A DNA stretch of 64,000 nucleotides from Sepiola atlantica (GCA_963556195.1 OY744533.1:51283808-51347807); one strand, 5' to 3'. Shown: positions 22,336-33,462, counted from the stretch's first letter. Notes: generated from the sequence alone by a model not told the origin. Made by a program: numbers and translations.

Positions 22336-23479
22336 ACTTGAATTAAAGTTTAAAGTCAATAGTTCTTCATGTGTGCTCCTAAACCGAAGAATAAAGAGTT
22401 GAATCCTATTTTAGTCACCCAAATTATTTAGAGGTAAATAGGTTTCGGACGTACTTCCAAATGAAATAACCGATGGTTAAATCCTATTTTATCAAAGAAA
22501 AAGATTATTCTACCATTTTGGGGTAGAAGCAACATTTCTGTGGCTTGAGAAAAAAATATTATTTCACCGTTTGTTTTAAACAACCCCGAAAATTTCACTC
22601 TAAATAGGAATTAACCAGAAAAAAAAAACATTAATTTTCTGGCGCCCTTGTCGTAGCAAAGAACCCACATTTGTTCTCTTAAAAGGATATACAGTGATGA
22701 CACTTTCAATTTAAAATGATCATTTTTTTAATCTTCATTTTCGACCGAACAACTTAAATTTAATTAGAAATGTGAAATGTCATCGTGCATTTACTTTCAA
22801 GGTCATAGGATTATTATTCAACAAAAGTAACGGAATATTTAAAAAAAAATCTGAATTTTAGAATTTCTTTTTATTTCCAAATAAAATTATTTCCTGTTTT
22901 TTTTTATTATCTTAAAAATGTAAAATGAATATTCTTTATTAGAAGATTTACCAGTGAGCATAGTTCATCTGAAAAAAAAATAAATAAATGTCACCTTGAA
23001 ATAGGGAAATCTCAGTTCTACGGGATAACTTTCAAGTTTTTAATTGTTAAATATTTTTGATAGCATAAATGAAAATATTTATCTATCTTTACTTCAAATG
23101 AGTATACATTCTTTACGATCACAGGAAAATTAAATGCTCAAATATAAAGGTGTAACAAGAGGTTCCTTGCTCATTACGTCCGAACAAACGTCGATATTTT
23201 ATAAAAAAAAGAAAAAAAAGAAGCTGTATTTATATCCGACGTCGCCCGGGCGGAGGACTTTGTATAAATAAAAATAATTAAAAATATAATCAATAATCAT
23301 GTTTACATTTTTTTTAAAAAATAGGATAAAAAAATAGTTCGAATTTTCGTTTATTCGATTTTTTATCGCAACAAATATTCAATTAATTTTAAATAAGCAA
23401 AAATAATTCAGTGTATTTATTAACGTTACGTGTAATAAGCGAGAAACACATATACACACACGCACACGTTCGATCTTTT
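22336..23479. other. Unassigned AT-rich sequence
   Basis: No gene. GCGCCCTTGTCGTAGCAAAG near 22643 repeats a word from 8920 and 9000. A CpG-rich word GACGTCGCCCGGGCGG at 23239 stands out from its surroundings. Confidence 0.45.
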
Positions 23480-23640
23480 CCGTATTTACTTGCCTCCCCA
23501 CGAGGGCAAAGTTAAACACAAGGTCAGTTTCATGTAGGGGAAAATCCAACTCCCCAAAAGGGGTACTCTGGATTAAGACAACAATAAAAATTGCCTCAGT
23601 CTAAAAGGATTTCTTCTGAACTGACCGTACCGAGGAAGGG
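23480..23640 (+). repeat. Short dispersed repeat S, copy A
   Basis: Begins TATTTACTTGCCTCCCCACG, then AACACAAGGTCAG, AACTCCCC-AAAAGGGG, AAAAATTGCCTCAGTC. Copies at 23800 (+), 28383 (+), 47425 (-) and 43815 (-) follow the same order. About 150 bp long, SINE-sized, without an obvious tRNA head. Confidence 0.75.
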
Positions 23641-23757
23641 TTTTATTAAAACAGTGTTGTGTTATTAATTTAAATTAATGATGATTTGGGGAGGTAATCG
23701 TTTTTTTTTTTTTTAGACTGTAATGCAGAAATTGATCTATTTCCGAATGTTTACATA

Positions 23758-23785
23758 ACAGTCTTTCTACATTTAGAAAGACTGT
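23758..23785. other. Short perfect hairpin
   Basis: ACAGTCTTTCT and AGAAAGACTGT form an 11-bp perfect stem around a 6-base loop, about 15 bp before repeat S copy B. Confidence 0.6.
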
Positions 23786-23799
23786 CGACGTTCTTTTTG

Positions 23800-23990
23800 G
23801 TGGTCCCTATTTACTTGCCTCCCCACGAGGGCAGAGTGAAACATAAACTCGGTTTTTAATGTGGGAACCCCCCAGCTCCCCAAAAAAGGAGCACTGTAGA
23901 TAGTGCCAAAAATAAAAATAGCCTAGGTCGAGAAGGACTTCTCCTTTACTGAGGAGAGAAAAGATGAAGTTGGATCTCCCCACCCCCATT
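23800..23990 (+). repeat. Short dispersed repeat S, copy B
   Basis: Second plus-strand copy, starting GGTCCCTATTTACTTGCCTC. It matches the minus-strand copy at 47425-47553 right to its end, which fixes one border of the element. It ends about 260 bp upstream of the CNNM promoter motifs. Confidence 0.78.
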
Positions 23991-24249
23991 TCTTATTTTT
24001 ACTTACTAGTAGTCGCCGCGCTATAAATTCAATTAAAACACTCTATTTACTTTTTTTTATTATTGATTTCTTCTTAATTAATTCTTCCTTGTTACAATTA
24101 ACAATGTTTAATTAATTTTCTTTTATCTCTTCTTTATTTACTCTCATGCATAATTGATTCAAAACGACAACAGAACTTTTACAATAAACTGCATGGGTGT
24201 TTCTGGCAAAATATAGCGTTCCAGGGACAGGTTACCGATAGATACAAGG

Positions 24250-24352
24250 CCGGAAGTTTACATAAACATCTGAGCATGCGCACTTCCTGAATTTTGCATG
24301 TGTGGGGAGAAGAGAGGGGGGCGGATTGATTGACAAAACCTAAACTTCCGGA
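24250..24352 (+). promoter_or_regulatory. TATA-less promoter of the CNNM gene
   Basis: Within 120 bp of the start codon there are two ETS-type sites, CCGGAAGT at 24250-24257 and ACTTCCGG at 24344-24351. There is also an NRF-1-like GCATGCGCA at 24274-24282, ACTTCCTG at 24282-24289 and a GC box GGGGGGCGG at 24316-24324. No TATA box is seen. This is the usual make-up of a constitutive animal promoter. The transcription start was not determined. Confidence 0.55.
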
Positions 24353-24367
24353 ATCGTGCCAAAGAAC

Positions 24368-25730
24368 ATGGCCACTTCGTTGGACCACCATGCCATTAAC
24401 TTCACTCTCCTGATATTTTTCTCTCTTCTGCACTCGGCGCTGGCCGGGTCGCAGGTAACTCGCGTACAAGCGATTTTTGTGGAAAACGAGAAGACTTTCA
24501 AAGACAGTTCTTTCTCGCCGAAAGTATACTCTTCGGAAAACCAACGAATTCGCTTGATCGGACAGGGTCTGTCTGAAAATACGGAGATCGCGTTCACAAC
24601 AAAAAATGAAGTCAAGGAGACAACGTGCGACGATTTAAAAAGGACTAATTCATATACGGCCGAAATATCCCGGACAAATGACACTGGCACAGCAACTTTT
24701 CTCATTAAACTTAATAAATTGTTGCCCAGTGAAGAATATTATTATGTATGCATTAAAGAATCGGTGAATCTGAACTCTTCTACGGGTTCACTCAGTTTAA
24801 GCAAATGGGTCCACCAGGGTAACGAACCATGGGTTCGTATCAAGACTGAACCCAAGCCGGTAAAAAAGACCTTGCTACCAGTCTGGATACAGGCTATGCT
24901 TATATGTTTCCTTTTAATATTATCCGGGCTATTTAGCGGCTTAAACCTTGGTCTTATGTCCTTGGACAAGACCGAACTTCAGATAATTGAACAATCCGGA
25001 TCTAAGTCCGAAAAGCGTTATGCAAGGACCATACGCCCTGTCCGTGAAAAGGGCAACTTTTTACTTTGCACTTTGCTTTTAGGCAATGTTTTAGTCAACA
25101 ATACGTTGACAATTCTTATGGACGATTTGACCGGCAGTGGACTATTTGCTATTATTACAGCCACGGTCGGTATTGTAGTATTCGGCGAGATCGTCCCTCA
25201 GGCGATATGCTCCCGCCACGGCCTAGCGGTCGGGGCTCGGACTGTTTGGATCACTCGTCTTTTTATGGTTATTACATTCCCTCTTTCGTTCCCGGTCAGT
25301 CTAATACTGGACAAGATCCTGGGCGAAGAGATTGGACAAGTTTACAACCGAGAAAAACTCCAACAACTCATTCGACTAGCCAAAGATCTCAAATGCGAAG
25401 AAGTAGATATTATTTCGGGTGCGTTAGCCCTTACCAAGAAAACTGTCAAAGATGCTATGACGAAAATGTCCGATGTGTTCATGTTAGAACTTAATACCAT
25501 TCTGGACTTTGAGACTGTGTCGGAGACCATGAAGCAGGGCTACACTCGCGTACCTGTCTACGATAGGGAACGGGACAACATTGTGGCTATTTTAAATATC
25601 AAGGACTTGGCCTTACTTGACCCCGATGATTGTACACCACTAAAAGCAGTTTGTAAATTTTATAATCACCCTGTGTTATTTGTGTTTGATGACCACAAAC
25701 TGGACAATATGTTACACGACTTTAAACAAG
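24368..25730 (+). CDS. CNNM: CNNM metal transport mediator, first coding exon (partial)
   Basis: The exon encodes 454 residues plus one base. CNNM proteins are plasma-membrane mediators of magnesium and other divalent cation transport. Residues 1-27 are a signal peptide (hydrophobic [13 protein letters not shown]). Residues 28-165 form the extracellular domain, with possible N-glycosylation at N104 and N136. Residues 168-325 are the DUF21 membrane domain, holding [15 protein letters not shown] (186-200), GNVLVNNT (239-246) and [18 protein letters not shown] (273-290). [11 protein letters not shown] (321-331) starts the acidic helical linker. The first CBS motif covers about 360-430 ([16 protein letters not shown]). 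Residues 433-454 begin the second CBS motif. The start chosen is the ATG at 24368 (A at -3, G at +4); the in-frame GTG 12 bases upstream is not a eukaryotic start. Family members have about 700-900 residues, so the rest of CBS2, the cyclic-nucleotide-binding-like domain and the tail must lie in later exons. Closest remembered paralogues are CNNM2/CNNM4; the paralogue cannot be fixed from one exon. Confidence 0.95.
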
Positions 25731-25736
25731 GTAAGT
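25731..25736 (+). other. Splice donor GTAAGT of CNNM exon 1
   Basis: Consensus GTAAGT directly after ...DFKQ, phase 1 (one base of a glycine codon precedes it). As I recall, vertebrate CNNM exon 1 ends at the same point, before GKSHLA. Reading on gives hydrophobic non-homologous residues and a stop at 25834, as expected for intron. Confidence 0.92.
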
Positions 25737-27284
25737 CATTTTTATTTATTTTATTTGTACATGAATGGGTCTTAATTTATGCATTAATTTACGTTCGGTG
25801 TACTGTACCGCTACTACTACGACTACGTATCTAGGGTTGTGTACGTTTTCAGCGCCCAAAATTCTATTTTGAAAATATTATTCTTTTAAGAGAACGTGTT
25901 TTTTTTGTGTGGTGGGAGAGGCGTATTTTTTTAATTATAGAATCACTCCCGCATCTAAACCGGTTTTTCCTACGTATTAGGGGTCGTAAGGGTCATTGGA
26001 GACCGGAGTGATTGTATAAAATTACTCTGTTTTGTATAATATAGTTTTTGGTAACAGTCTAGAATAGTTAACACTCGAACTCGTAAACAAGAAAACAAAC
26101 AACAACACAAAACACAGAATTTATCTAAAACGCATTAGAATGGCATTCTCTATTGAACTCGACTAATTTCACCGTGTGGAAAGATTTTTTTCTTACCAAA
26201 TTTTAAAATTGGATCTATCGTCCTTTCCTGTATCTATTTTTTTTTATATATTAAATTTAACAAAACAAAACATTAAGTTGTCTTAAAAAAAAACTCTATA
26301 TTAAATCTTTATGACTATTTTTATTTTGTTGTTACATCTTTAATTGCAATTTCATTTTAAAAGTACAAATCGAATATTCGTATAGAATGACTCTTTTGAA
26401 AAGAGAATTTGGGATGCTGAAAACGTACACAACCCGACCACATCTAGACTACTACTCGACTTGTGTTTTCTTCCAATTTTCCGTTTTATTTTTTTTTAAG
26501 CCAGTTCTTTTTTTTTCTATGAAAATACCTTATTTGGTGATTTGATGATTCCTTTTTGGAGATTAAAGAAATTAATATCAAACTGTACAAGATTAAATTT
26601 CTAAGAAAATTCATAAAATAAAAACCATAACAATTTGACAACTAGTAGTAAAACTGCATTTACATATGTTAGCGATGGAAGAGATTGTGTTTGGACACGT
26701 GACCACTTTATTCGCAAACAATTTTATTTTCAAGCCCCTCTTATTTGTTGCAACGATTTTTCAGGTTTTCCATTCAAAATTTTAATAGTTTGTCGAAATA
26801 TTTCTTTGAAAGTCTTCAATGTTCGAAAAAAATGATCTTGTGAAATGTTTTCAAAAAATCAATGTGTGCCTTTTTCTACATGTGTTTTGTGGTGGAAGAT
26901 GGAATAACCATGGAATCGATATCACAAATTGTGACTTTTTTGTTTTGTTATCAAAACAGTTTTTTTTTAATATCATACGCTTTTTATTTAAGACTAACAG
27001 CAAGTATTGTAATTAATTTAATCTTTTTTTTTCAAATTAGAATTTTAATTAAATTTTTAAAGTTAACTGGAAAAAAAAAGGTTGTGATGTCAGATAATAC
27101 ATTTCGCAAGGTCAGCTCTGAAAATTCGAAAAATCAATGAAATAAAAACAAGAAAAACGCGCATATTTTTACCTTTTTATTGTAAATAATGTTTAATTTA
27201 TAACTTTCGATCTTATTTAAAAAAACAACTGTTTTTTCTTTAAGGGCGATTTCCATTTGTTAAGTAGAAGGGTCATACACTCAC

Positions 27285-27286
<2 letters not shown>
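25737..27286. other. Probable start of CNNM intron 1
   Basis: Strongly AT-rich, with long T and A runs and no recognisable exon or repeat. Open frames 26635-27140 are short and lysine/phenylalanine-rich from composition alone. I found no segment resembling CNNM exon 2 here or further right. Confidence 0.55.

Positions 27287-27339
<53 letters not shown>
27287..27339. repeat. (AT)n microsatellite
   Basis: About 26 perfect AT units. Confidence 0.97.
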
Positions 27340-27342
<3 letters not shown>

Positions 27343-27564
27343 TAATCTGGATTCAATTTAATACATGACAAGTCATTTTAAATTGATATTCGGGTTTGAT
27401 CTTGAAGTCGAGTTGTAATGAAAATAAATTACAGGTTGATTTCTGTAAATAATTACAAGATATTTCATTGTTAATTATTGTCGTATTGTAAACTTTACTT
27501 GTCAAGATGTTCATGTTTCGGAATTTATTTAGATGATGATCGGTAATTTGTGCCGATGGCGTAA

Positions 27565-27840
27565 TAATTAAAAGCCTTAACAATCAGTTTTAAGTGACAG
27601 TCTTCTGGAGGGTGAAGGTTCAATCCTTACTACAGGCGATAATAATGAAGAATAACATAAAAAATGAAAACAACAATCACCCCCCCTTGGATTATGTAAA
27701 GGGTTCAGTTTGAAATTCCGTAGGTTCCCGAGTTCTGAAAAAAATGCACCTGAAGAAGGTCGGAGGTTACCTCAGCCAAAATGTTGTGGATATTTTAACC
27801 AAGATGAGAATAGTAGTCAGAATAATGCATATCCTTTATT
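27565..27840 (+). mobile_element. tRNA-derived SINE, plus orientation
   Basis: GGTGAAGGTTCAATCCTTAC (B-box-like) is followed by GTAAAGGGTTCAGTTTGAAA, TTCCCGAGTTC, CACCTGAAGAAG and GGAGGTTAC...CAAAATGTTG, the same order as the minus-strand SINE at 1995-2292. The A-box head is eroded. A poly-C interruption (27679-27686) lies in the middle. Confidence 0.7.
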
Positions 27841-28020
27841 AATTCGATGTTTTTAAATGCTAATCAAAACGTGTACAACTCAGATGAAATTGAAATGACC
27901 GCATGAACAGAAAACAATTGAACAAATCTTTAAATTTTATAATTTACAATGCGCGAGGGGGGGGGGTAATGCATTTTGAAATACATAATTTTAACTTTGG
28001 GATTAAACTAAAATTTGGTG

Positions 28021-28051
<31 letters not shown>
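28021..28051. repeat. (TA)n microsatellite
   Basis: About 14 TA units; preceded at 27957-27967 by a G run. Confidence 0.95.
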
Positions 28052-28053
<2 letters not shown>

Positions 28054-28382
28054 CAGATAAATACAGTGAAATGTGAAAGCAAAACCAAATATAAACATTT
28101 TGACTTTACTGTTATTGTAGTAGTAACAGGTTCCCTTGCAAGCGACATTGAGAAATGAATTATTAATGTTTGTCTAACTACGATGACGACATCAGCCTTT
28201 TATTGTGGTTTTGTTGTGGAAATTGATTGCAGACAGATCTCTATCTTGCTTAAAGGAAATACTTTTTTGAATTATGTTTATTTCCGTTTTTGTTAGTGTG
28301 GTTGTCGTTCTGGTTATCTGAATAAGTGAATGTGTTAACTGTAGATTTGTACAAGTCCATATTTGCTTTAGGGCAAAATAAG

Positions 28383-28475
28383 ACATGGGGATCTTTAATG
28401 TGGGTAAAATCCAGCTCCCACAAAAGGAGCATTAGATAAGACAGAATTAAAAATTGCCTCAGTCTCGGAAGATTT
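28383..28475 (+). repeat. Short dispersed repeat S, copy C (3' part)
   Basis: TTTAATGTGGG, AAATCCAGCTCCC, AAAAGGAGCA, AAAATTGCCTCAGTCTCGGA match copies A and B. The first half is missing. Confidence 0.65.
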
Positions 28476-28495
28476 ATCGGTTTAAGGCTATATTC

Positions 28496-31195
28496 TATGT
28501 CTTTCTCTCCTCTGCCTCTCTTTCTCTCCTCTGCCTCTCTTTCTCTCCTCTGCCTCTCTTTCTCTCCTCTCCGTCTCTTTCTCTCCTCTCCGTCTCTTTC
28601 TCTCCTCTCCGTCTCTTTCTCTCCTCTCCGTCTCTTTCTCTCCTCTCCGTCTCTTTCTCTCCTCTCCGTCTCTTTCTCTCCTCTCCGTCTCTCTCTCTCC
28701 TCCCCGTCTCTCTCTCCTCCCCGTCTCTCTCTCCTCCCCGTCTCTCTCTCCTCCCCGTCTCTCTCTCTCCTCCCCGTCTCTCTCTCTCCTCCCCGTCTCT
28801 CTCTCTCCTCCCCGTCTCTCTCTCTCCTCCCCGTCTCTCTCTCTCCTCCCCGTCTCTCTCTCTCCTCCCCGTCTCTCTCTCTCCTCCCCGTCTCTCTCTC
28901 TCCTCCCCGTCTCTCTCTCTCCTCCCCGTCTCTCTCTCTCCTCCCCGTCTCTCTCTCTCCTCCCCGTCTCTCTCTCCTCCCCGTCTCTCTCTCCTCCCCG
29001 TCTCTCTCTCCTCTCCGTCTCTCTCTCTCTCTCCTCCCCGTCTCTCTCTCTCTCTCCTCCCCGTCTCTCTCTCTCTCTCCTCCCCGTTTCTCTCTCTCTC
29101 CTCCCCGTTTCTCTCTCTCTCTCCTCCCCGTTTCTCTCTCTCTCTCCTCCCCGTTTCTCTCTCTCTCTCCTCCCCGTTTCTCTCTCTCTCTCCTCCCCGT
29201 TTCTCTCTCTCTCTCCTCCCCGTTTCTCTCTCTCTCTCCTCCCCGTTTCTCTCTCTCTCTCCTCCCCGTTTCTCTCTCTCTCTCCTCCCCGTTTCTCTCT
29301 CTCTCTCCTCCCCGTTTCTCTCTCTCTCCTCCCCGTTTCTCTCTCTCTCTCCTCCCCGTTTCTCTCTCTCTCTCCTCCCCGTTTCTCTCTCTCTCTCCTC
29401 CCCGTTTCTCTCTCTCTCTCCTCCCCGTTTCTCTCTCTCTCTCCTCCCCGTTTCTCTCTCTCTCTCCTCCCCGTTTCTCTCTCTCTCTCCTCCCCGTTTC
29501 TCTCTCTCTCTCCTCCCCGTTTCTCTCTCTCTCTCCTCCCCGTTTCTCTCTCTCTCTCCTCCCCGTTTCTCTCTCTCTCTCCTCCCCGTTTCTCTCTCTC
29601 TCTCCTCCCCGTTTCTCTCTCTCTCTCCTCCCCGTCTCTCTCTCTCCTCCCCGTCTCTCTCTCTCCTCCCCGTCTCTCTCTCTCCTCCCCGTCTCTCTCT
29701 CTCCTCCCCGTCTCTCTCTCTCCTCCCCGTCTCTCTCTCTCCTCCCCGTCTCTCTCTCTCTCCTCCCCGTCTCTCTCTCTCCTCCCCGTCTCTCTCTCCT
29801 CCCCGTCTCTCTCTCCTCCCCGTCTCTCTCTCCTCCCCGTCTCTCTCTCCTCCCCGTCTCTCTCTCTCCTCCCCGTCTCTCTCTCTCCTCCCCGTCTCTC
29901 TCTCTCCTCCCCGTCTCTCTCTCTCCTCCCCGTCTCTCTCTCTCCTCCCCGTCTCTCTCTCTCCTCCCCGTCTCTCTCTCTCCTCCCCGTCTCTCTCTCT
30001 CCTCCCCGTCTCTCTCTCTCTCCTCCCCGTCTCTCTCTCTCTCCTCCCCGTCTCTCTCTCTCTCCTCCCCGTCTCTCTCTCTCTCCTCCCCGTCTCTCTC
30101 TCTCTCCTCCCCGTCTCTCTCTCTCTCCTCCCCGTCTCTCTCTCTCTCCTCCCCGTCTCTCTCTCTCTCCTCCCCGTCTCTCTCTCTCTCCTCCCCGTCT
30201 CTCTCTCTCTCCTCCCCGTCTCTCTCTCTCCTCCCCGTCTCTCTCTCTCTCCTCCCCGTCTCTCTCTCTCTCCTCCCCGTCTCTCTCTCTCCTCCCCGTC
30301 TCTCTCTCTCTCTCCTCCCCGTCTCTCTCTCTCTCTCCTCCCCGTCTCTCTCTCTCTCTCCTCCCCGTCTCTCTCTCTCTCTCCTCCCCGTCTCTCTCTC
30401 TCTCTCCTCCCCGTCTCTCTCTCTCTCCTCCCCGTCTCTCTCTCTCTCTCCTCCCCGTCTCTCTCTCTCTCTCCTCCCCGTCTCTCTCTCTCTCTCCTCC
30501 CCGTCTCTCTCTCTCTCTCCTCCCCGTCTCTCTCTCTCTCTCCTCCCCGTCTCTCTCTATCTCTCCTCCCCGTCTCTCTCTCTCTCTCCTCCCCGTCTCT
30601 CTCTCTCTCCTCCCCGTCTCTCTTTCCTTCCTCCCCGTCTCTCTTTCCTTCCTCCCCGTCTCTCTCTCTCCTCCCCGTCTCTCTCTCTCTCTCCTCCCCG
30701 TCTCTCTCTCTCTCTCCTCCCCGTCTCTCTCTCTCTCTCTCCTCCCCGTCTCTCTCTCTCTCCTCCCCGTCTCTCTCTCTCTCCTCCCCGTCTCTCTCTC
30801 TCTCTCTCCTCCCCGTCTCTCTCTCCTCCCCGTCTCTCTCTCCTCCCCGCCTCTCTCTCTCTTCCCCGCCTCTCTCTCTCTTCCCCGCCTCTCTCTCTCT
30901 ATTCCCCGTCTCTCTCTCTCTCTTCCCCGTCTCTCTCTTTCTCTTCTCTCTATCTCCTCCCCGTCTCTCTGTCTCTCTCTTTCTCTTCTCTCTCTCTTTG
31001 TCTTTGTCTCTCTCACTCCTCCCCGTCTCTCTCTCCTCTTGCAGTCTCTTCCCCGTCCTCTCCTCTCACACTTTCTTTCCTCCCTTCTCGCGTCCCGCTC
31101 TCTCATTTTCTCTCTCTTCCTTATACGCTCGCTCTGTCTCCTCCTCCTCCTCCTCTCACTCTCTCTTGTTTATTAGCTCACTAGCTCTTTCTCTC
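28496..31195. repeat. Polypyrimidine satellite, CpG-bearing part
   Basis: About 2.7 kb of pure T/C on the plus strand apart from one G per unit. Units of 15-21 bp vary around TCTCTCTCTCCTCCCCG. Zones can be told apart: TGCCTC units (28507-28565), CTCTCCGTCTCTTT units of 19 bp (28566-28690), CCCCGTCTCTCTC units of 15-17 bp (28700-29020), CCCCGTTTCTC units of 18-20 bp (29085-29630), then CCCCGTCTCTC units of mixed length to about 31030. Nearly every unit holds one CpG. Giant open frames (up to 1357 codons) exist only because T/C/G words cannot form stops. Confidence 0.97.
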
Positions 31196-31358
31196 TCTCT
31201 CCCTCTCCCTCTCTTCCTTCTTTCATCCCTCTCTTCCTTCTTTCATCCCTCTCTTCCTTCTTTCATCCCTCTCTTCCTTCTTTCATCCCTCTCTTCCTTC
31301 TTTCATCCCTCTCTTCCTTCTTTCATCCCTCTCTTTCTCTTTCTTTCTTTCATCCCTC

Positions 31359-31390
<32 letters not shown>

Positions 31391-32398
31391 TCATCCCTCT
31401 CTTTCTTTCTTTCTTTTTCTTTCATCCCTCTCTTTCTTTCTTTCATCCCTCTCTTTCTTTCTTTCTTTCTTTCATCCCTCTCTTTCTTTCTTTCTTTCTT
31501 TCTTTCTTCCCTCTCTTTATTTCTTTCTTCCCTCTCTTTCTTTCTTTCTTCCCTCTCTTTCTTTCTTTCTTCCCTCTCTTTCTTTCTTTCAACCCTCTCT
31601 TTCTTTCTTTCTTTCATCCCTCTCTTTATTTCTTTCTTTCATCCCTCTCTTTCTTTCTTTCTTTCTTTCATCCCTCTCTTTCTTTCTCTCTTTTATCCCT
31701 CTCTTTCTTTTTTTTATCACTCTCTTTCTTTTTTTTCATCCCTCTCTTCCTTCTTTCATCTCTCTCTTCCTTCTTTCATCTCTCTCTTCCTTCTTTCATC
31801 TCTCTCTTCCTTCTTTCATCTCTCTCTTCCTTCTTTCATCTCTCTCTTCCTTCTTTCATCTCTCTCTTCCTTCTTTCATCTCTCTCTTCCTTCTTTCATC
31901 TCTCTCTTCCTTCTTTCATCTCTCTCTTCCTTCTTTCATCCCTCTCTTTCTTCTTTTATCCCTCTTTCTTTCATCCCTCTCTCCCTTTCTTTCATCCCTC
32001 TCTCCCTTTCTTTCATCCCTCTCTCTCTCCCTTTCTTTCATCCCTCTCTCCCTTTCTTTCATCCCTCTCTCCCTTTCTTTCATCCCTCTCTCCCTTTCTT
32101 TCATCCCTCTCTCCCTTTCTTTCATCCCTCTCTCCCTTTCTTTCATCCCTCTCTCTCTCCCTTTCTTTCATCCCTCTCTCTCTCTCCCTTTCTTTCATCC
32201 CTCTCTCTCTCCCTTTCTTTCATCCCTCTCTCTCTCCCTTTCTTTCATCCCTCTCTCTCTCCCTTTCTTTCATCCCTCTCTCTCTCCCTTTCTTTCATCC
32301 CTCTCTCTCTCCCTTTCTTTCTTTCATCCCTCTCTTTCCTTTCTTTCATCCCTCTCTTTCCTTTCTTTCATCCCTCTCTTTCCTTTCTTTCATCCCTC
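31196..32398. repeat. Polypyrimidine satellite, TTTCATCCCTCTCT part
   Basis: About 1.2 kb of T/C with one A per unit and no CpG. Zones: TCTTCCTTCTTTCATCCC units of 20 bp (31216-31330), CTTTCTTTCTTTCATCCCT units (31330-31740), CTTCCTTCTTTCATCTCT units of 18 bp (31745-31930), CTCCCTTTCTTTCATCCCT units of 19-23 bp (31975-32320), and CTTTCC variants to 32398. Ends sharply in ordinary sequence. Confidence 0.97.
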
Positions 32399-32732
32399 TA
32401 TGTCATTGCTGTCATAATTGACAAATGTTTCCATATTACAAGTTGTCCAGACAGGACTACATTATTGTTTTTAATAAACCGTACTGAAGTGCGGTATTAT
32501 AGTATCAATAACATGGTACAACAATAACAACTAAAAACTGGCTAGTCAGAATCTAAGTTTGACATGTCAGCTAAAATGTCATGTAGGTCTAACTATTAAA
32601 ATCCTACAAGATAACTTTATATGTAAGATATGCAAATAATTAAAAACAAATTTTTCAACTGTTCTACGATTTAAAAGTCTTGTGAAAGATATATACCAGC
32701 TTTCTAGAACAAAAGATAAATATTAGAAGAAA
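32399..32732. other. Unassigned sequence
   Basis: AT-rich, no feature recognised. Confidence 0.4.
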
Positions 32733-33140
32733 GTGTCAAATGACGAAACATCAAAAGCAATGACTGAATCCTTAGAAAATTGCCCCCAGTCTGTAATAGA
32801 ATGGGGCCAAAAATGGATGGTCCCATTTAATGCTTTCAAAACAAAGCTCCCTTCCTTTAACAATAATAAGAAACCTTTTCGACAAGATTGTCATGACCGA
32901 TACCACCTTTCCTGAGAATCCAACGTTCAAACCGCTTGGCCTGACATTCTCAGGAAACATGAAATGGTATAAGTACATAGACGATGTTCCCAGGGCTGTT
33001 GCAAAGAAGTTAAGCTCCCTCTACCCGGCTAGAAAACTTATCGCACTTGCCAGTATTCCTATATCTCTACAAAGCTACCATTCGGTCATGCATGGAGTAC
33101 GGTTGCCATCTCCCTCTTGGATAGAGGTCCCTGGTTGTTT
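32733..33140 (+). pseudogene. Jockey-like LINE fragment
   Basis: ESLENCPQSVIEWGQKWMVPFNA, then FKPLGLTFSGNMKWYKYIDD and AKKLSSLYPARKLIALASI align with 20090-20390 of the larger relic. One frame change lies near 32880-32910. Truncated at both ends; the right end abuts an antisense LINE fragment. Confidence 0.78.
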
Positions 33141-33462
33141 CAGACTCTCTTTGTCAAGTGAGACATAGCCTTGCCGATACGTTTGTGGAGTTCAGCGTTC
33201 AGGGAGATGGTGGAACCGAGGTATGTGAAGTCCTTGACAACCTTGAGGGTGTAGTCGCCAATGGTGATATTTGGGGTACTGCTTACATCTTGGCCGAGGA
33301 TGTTCGCCTTTTTTAGGCTGATGGTCATGCTAAACTCTGTGCATACGTGTACGAAGAAGCTGAGGAGTCGCTGCAATGCTTTTTCAGAGTGTGCTGTCAG
33401 TGTTGTATCATCAGCAAAGCGCATCTCATTTATAAGTACCTTCCGCACATATGTATGCAATT
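33141..33462 (-). pseudogene. LINE reverse transcriptase fragment, RTE/CR1-like
   Basis: Minus strand: MRFADDTTLTAHSEKALQRL (catalytic FADD at about 33410), FSMTISLKKANILGQD, then DFTYLGSTISLNAELHKRIGKAMS. These are palm motif C and the segment after it of a different LINE family from the neighbour. The frame is uninterrupted for 106 codons, so it is relatively young. Its upstream end is lost in a TCTA microsatellite. Confidence 0.8.

Noticed and set aside
24356..24367. Upstream GTG as start of the CNNM protein
   Set aside because: A eukaryotic gene with an in-frame ATG in strong Kozak context four codons later; GTG initiation is not needed.
25731..25834. Continuation of the CNNM reading frame to the stop at 25834
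   Set aside because: Homology ends exactly at a consensus GTAAGT donor; the extension is intronic.
28454..32527. Very long open frames (1357, 895 and 872 codons, both strands) rich in serine/proline/leucine or arginine/glutamate
   Set aside because: They lie in the polypyrimidine satellite, where T/C/G-only words cannot form stop codons. All frames are open and the peptide simply mirrors the DNA period.
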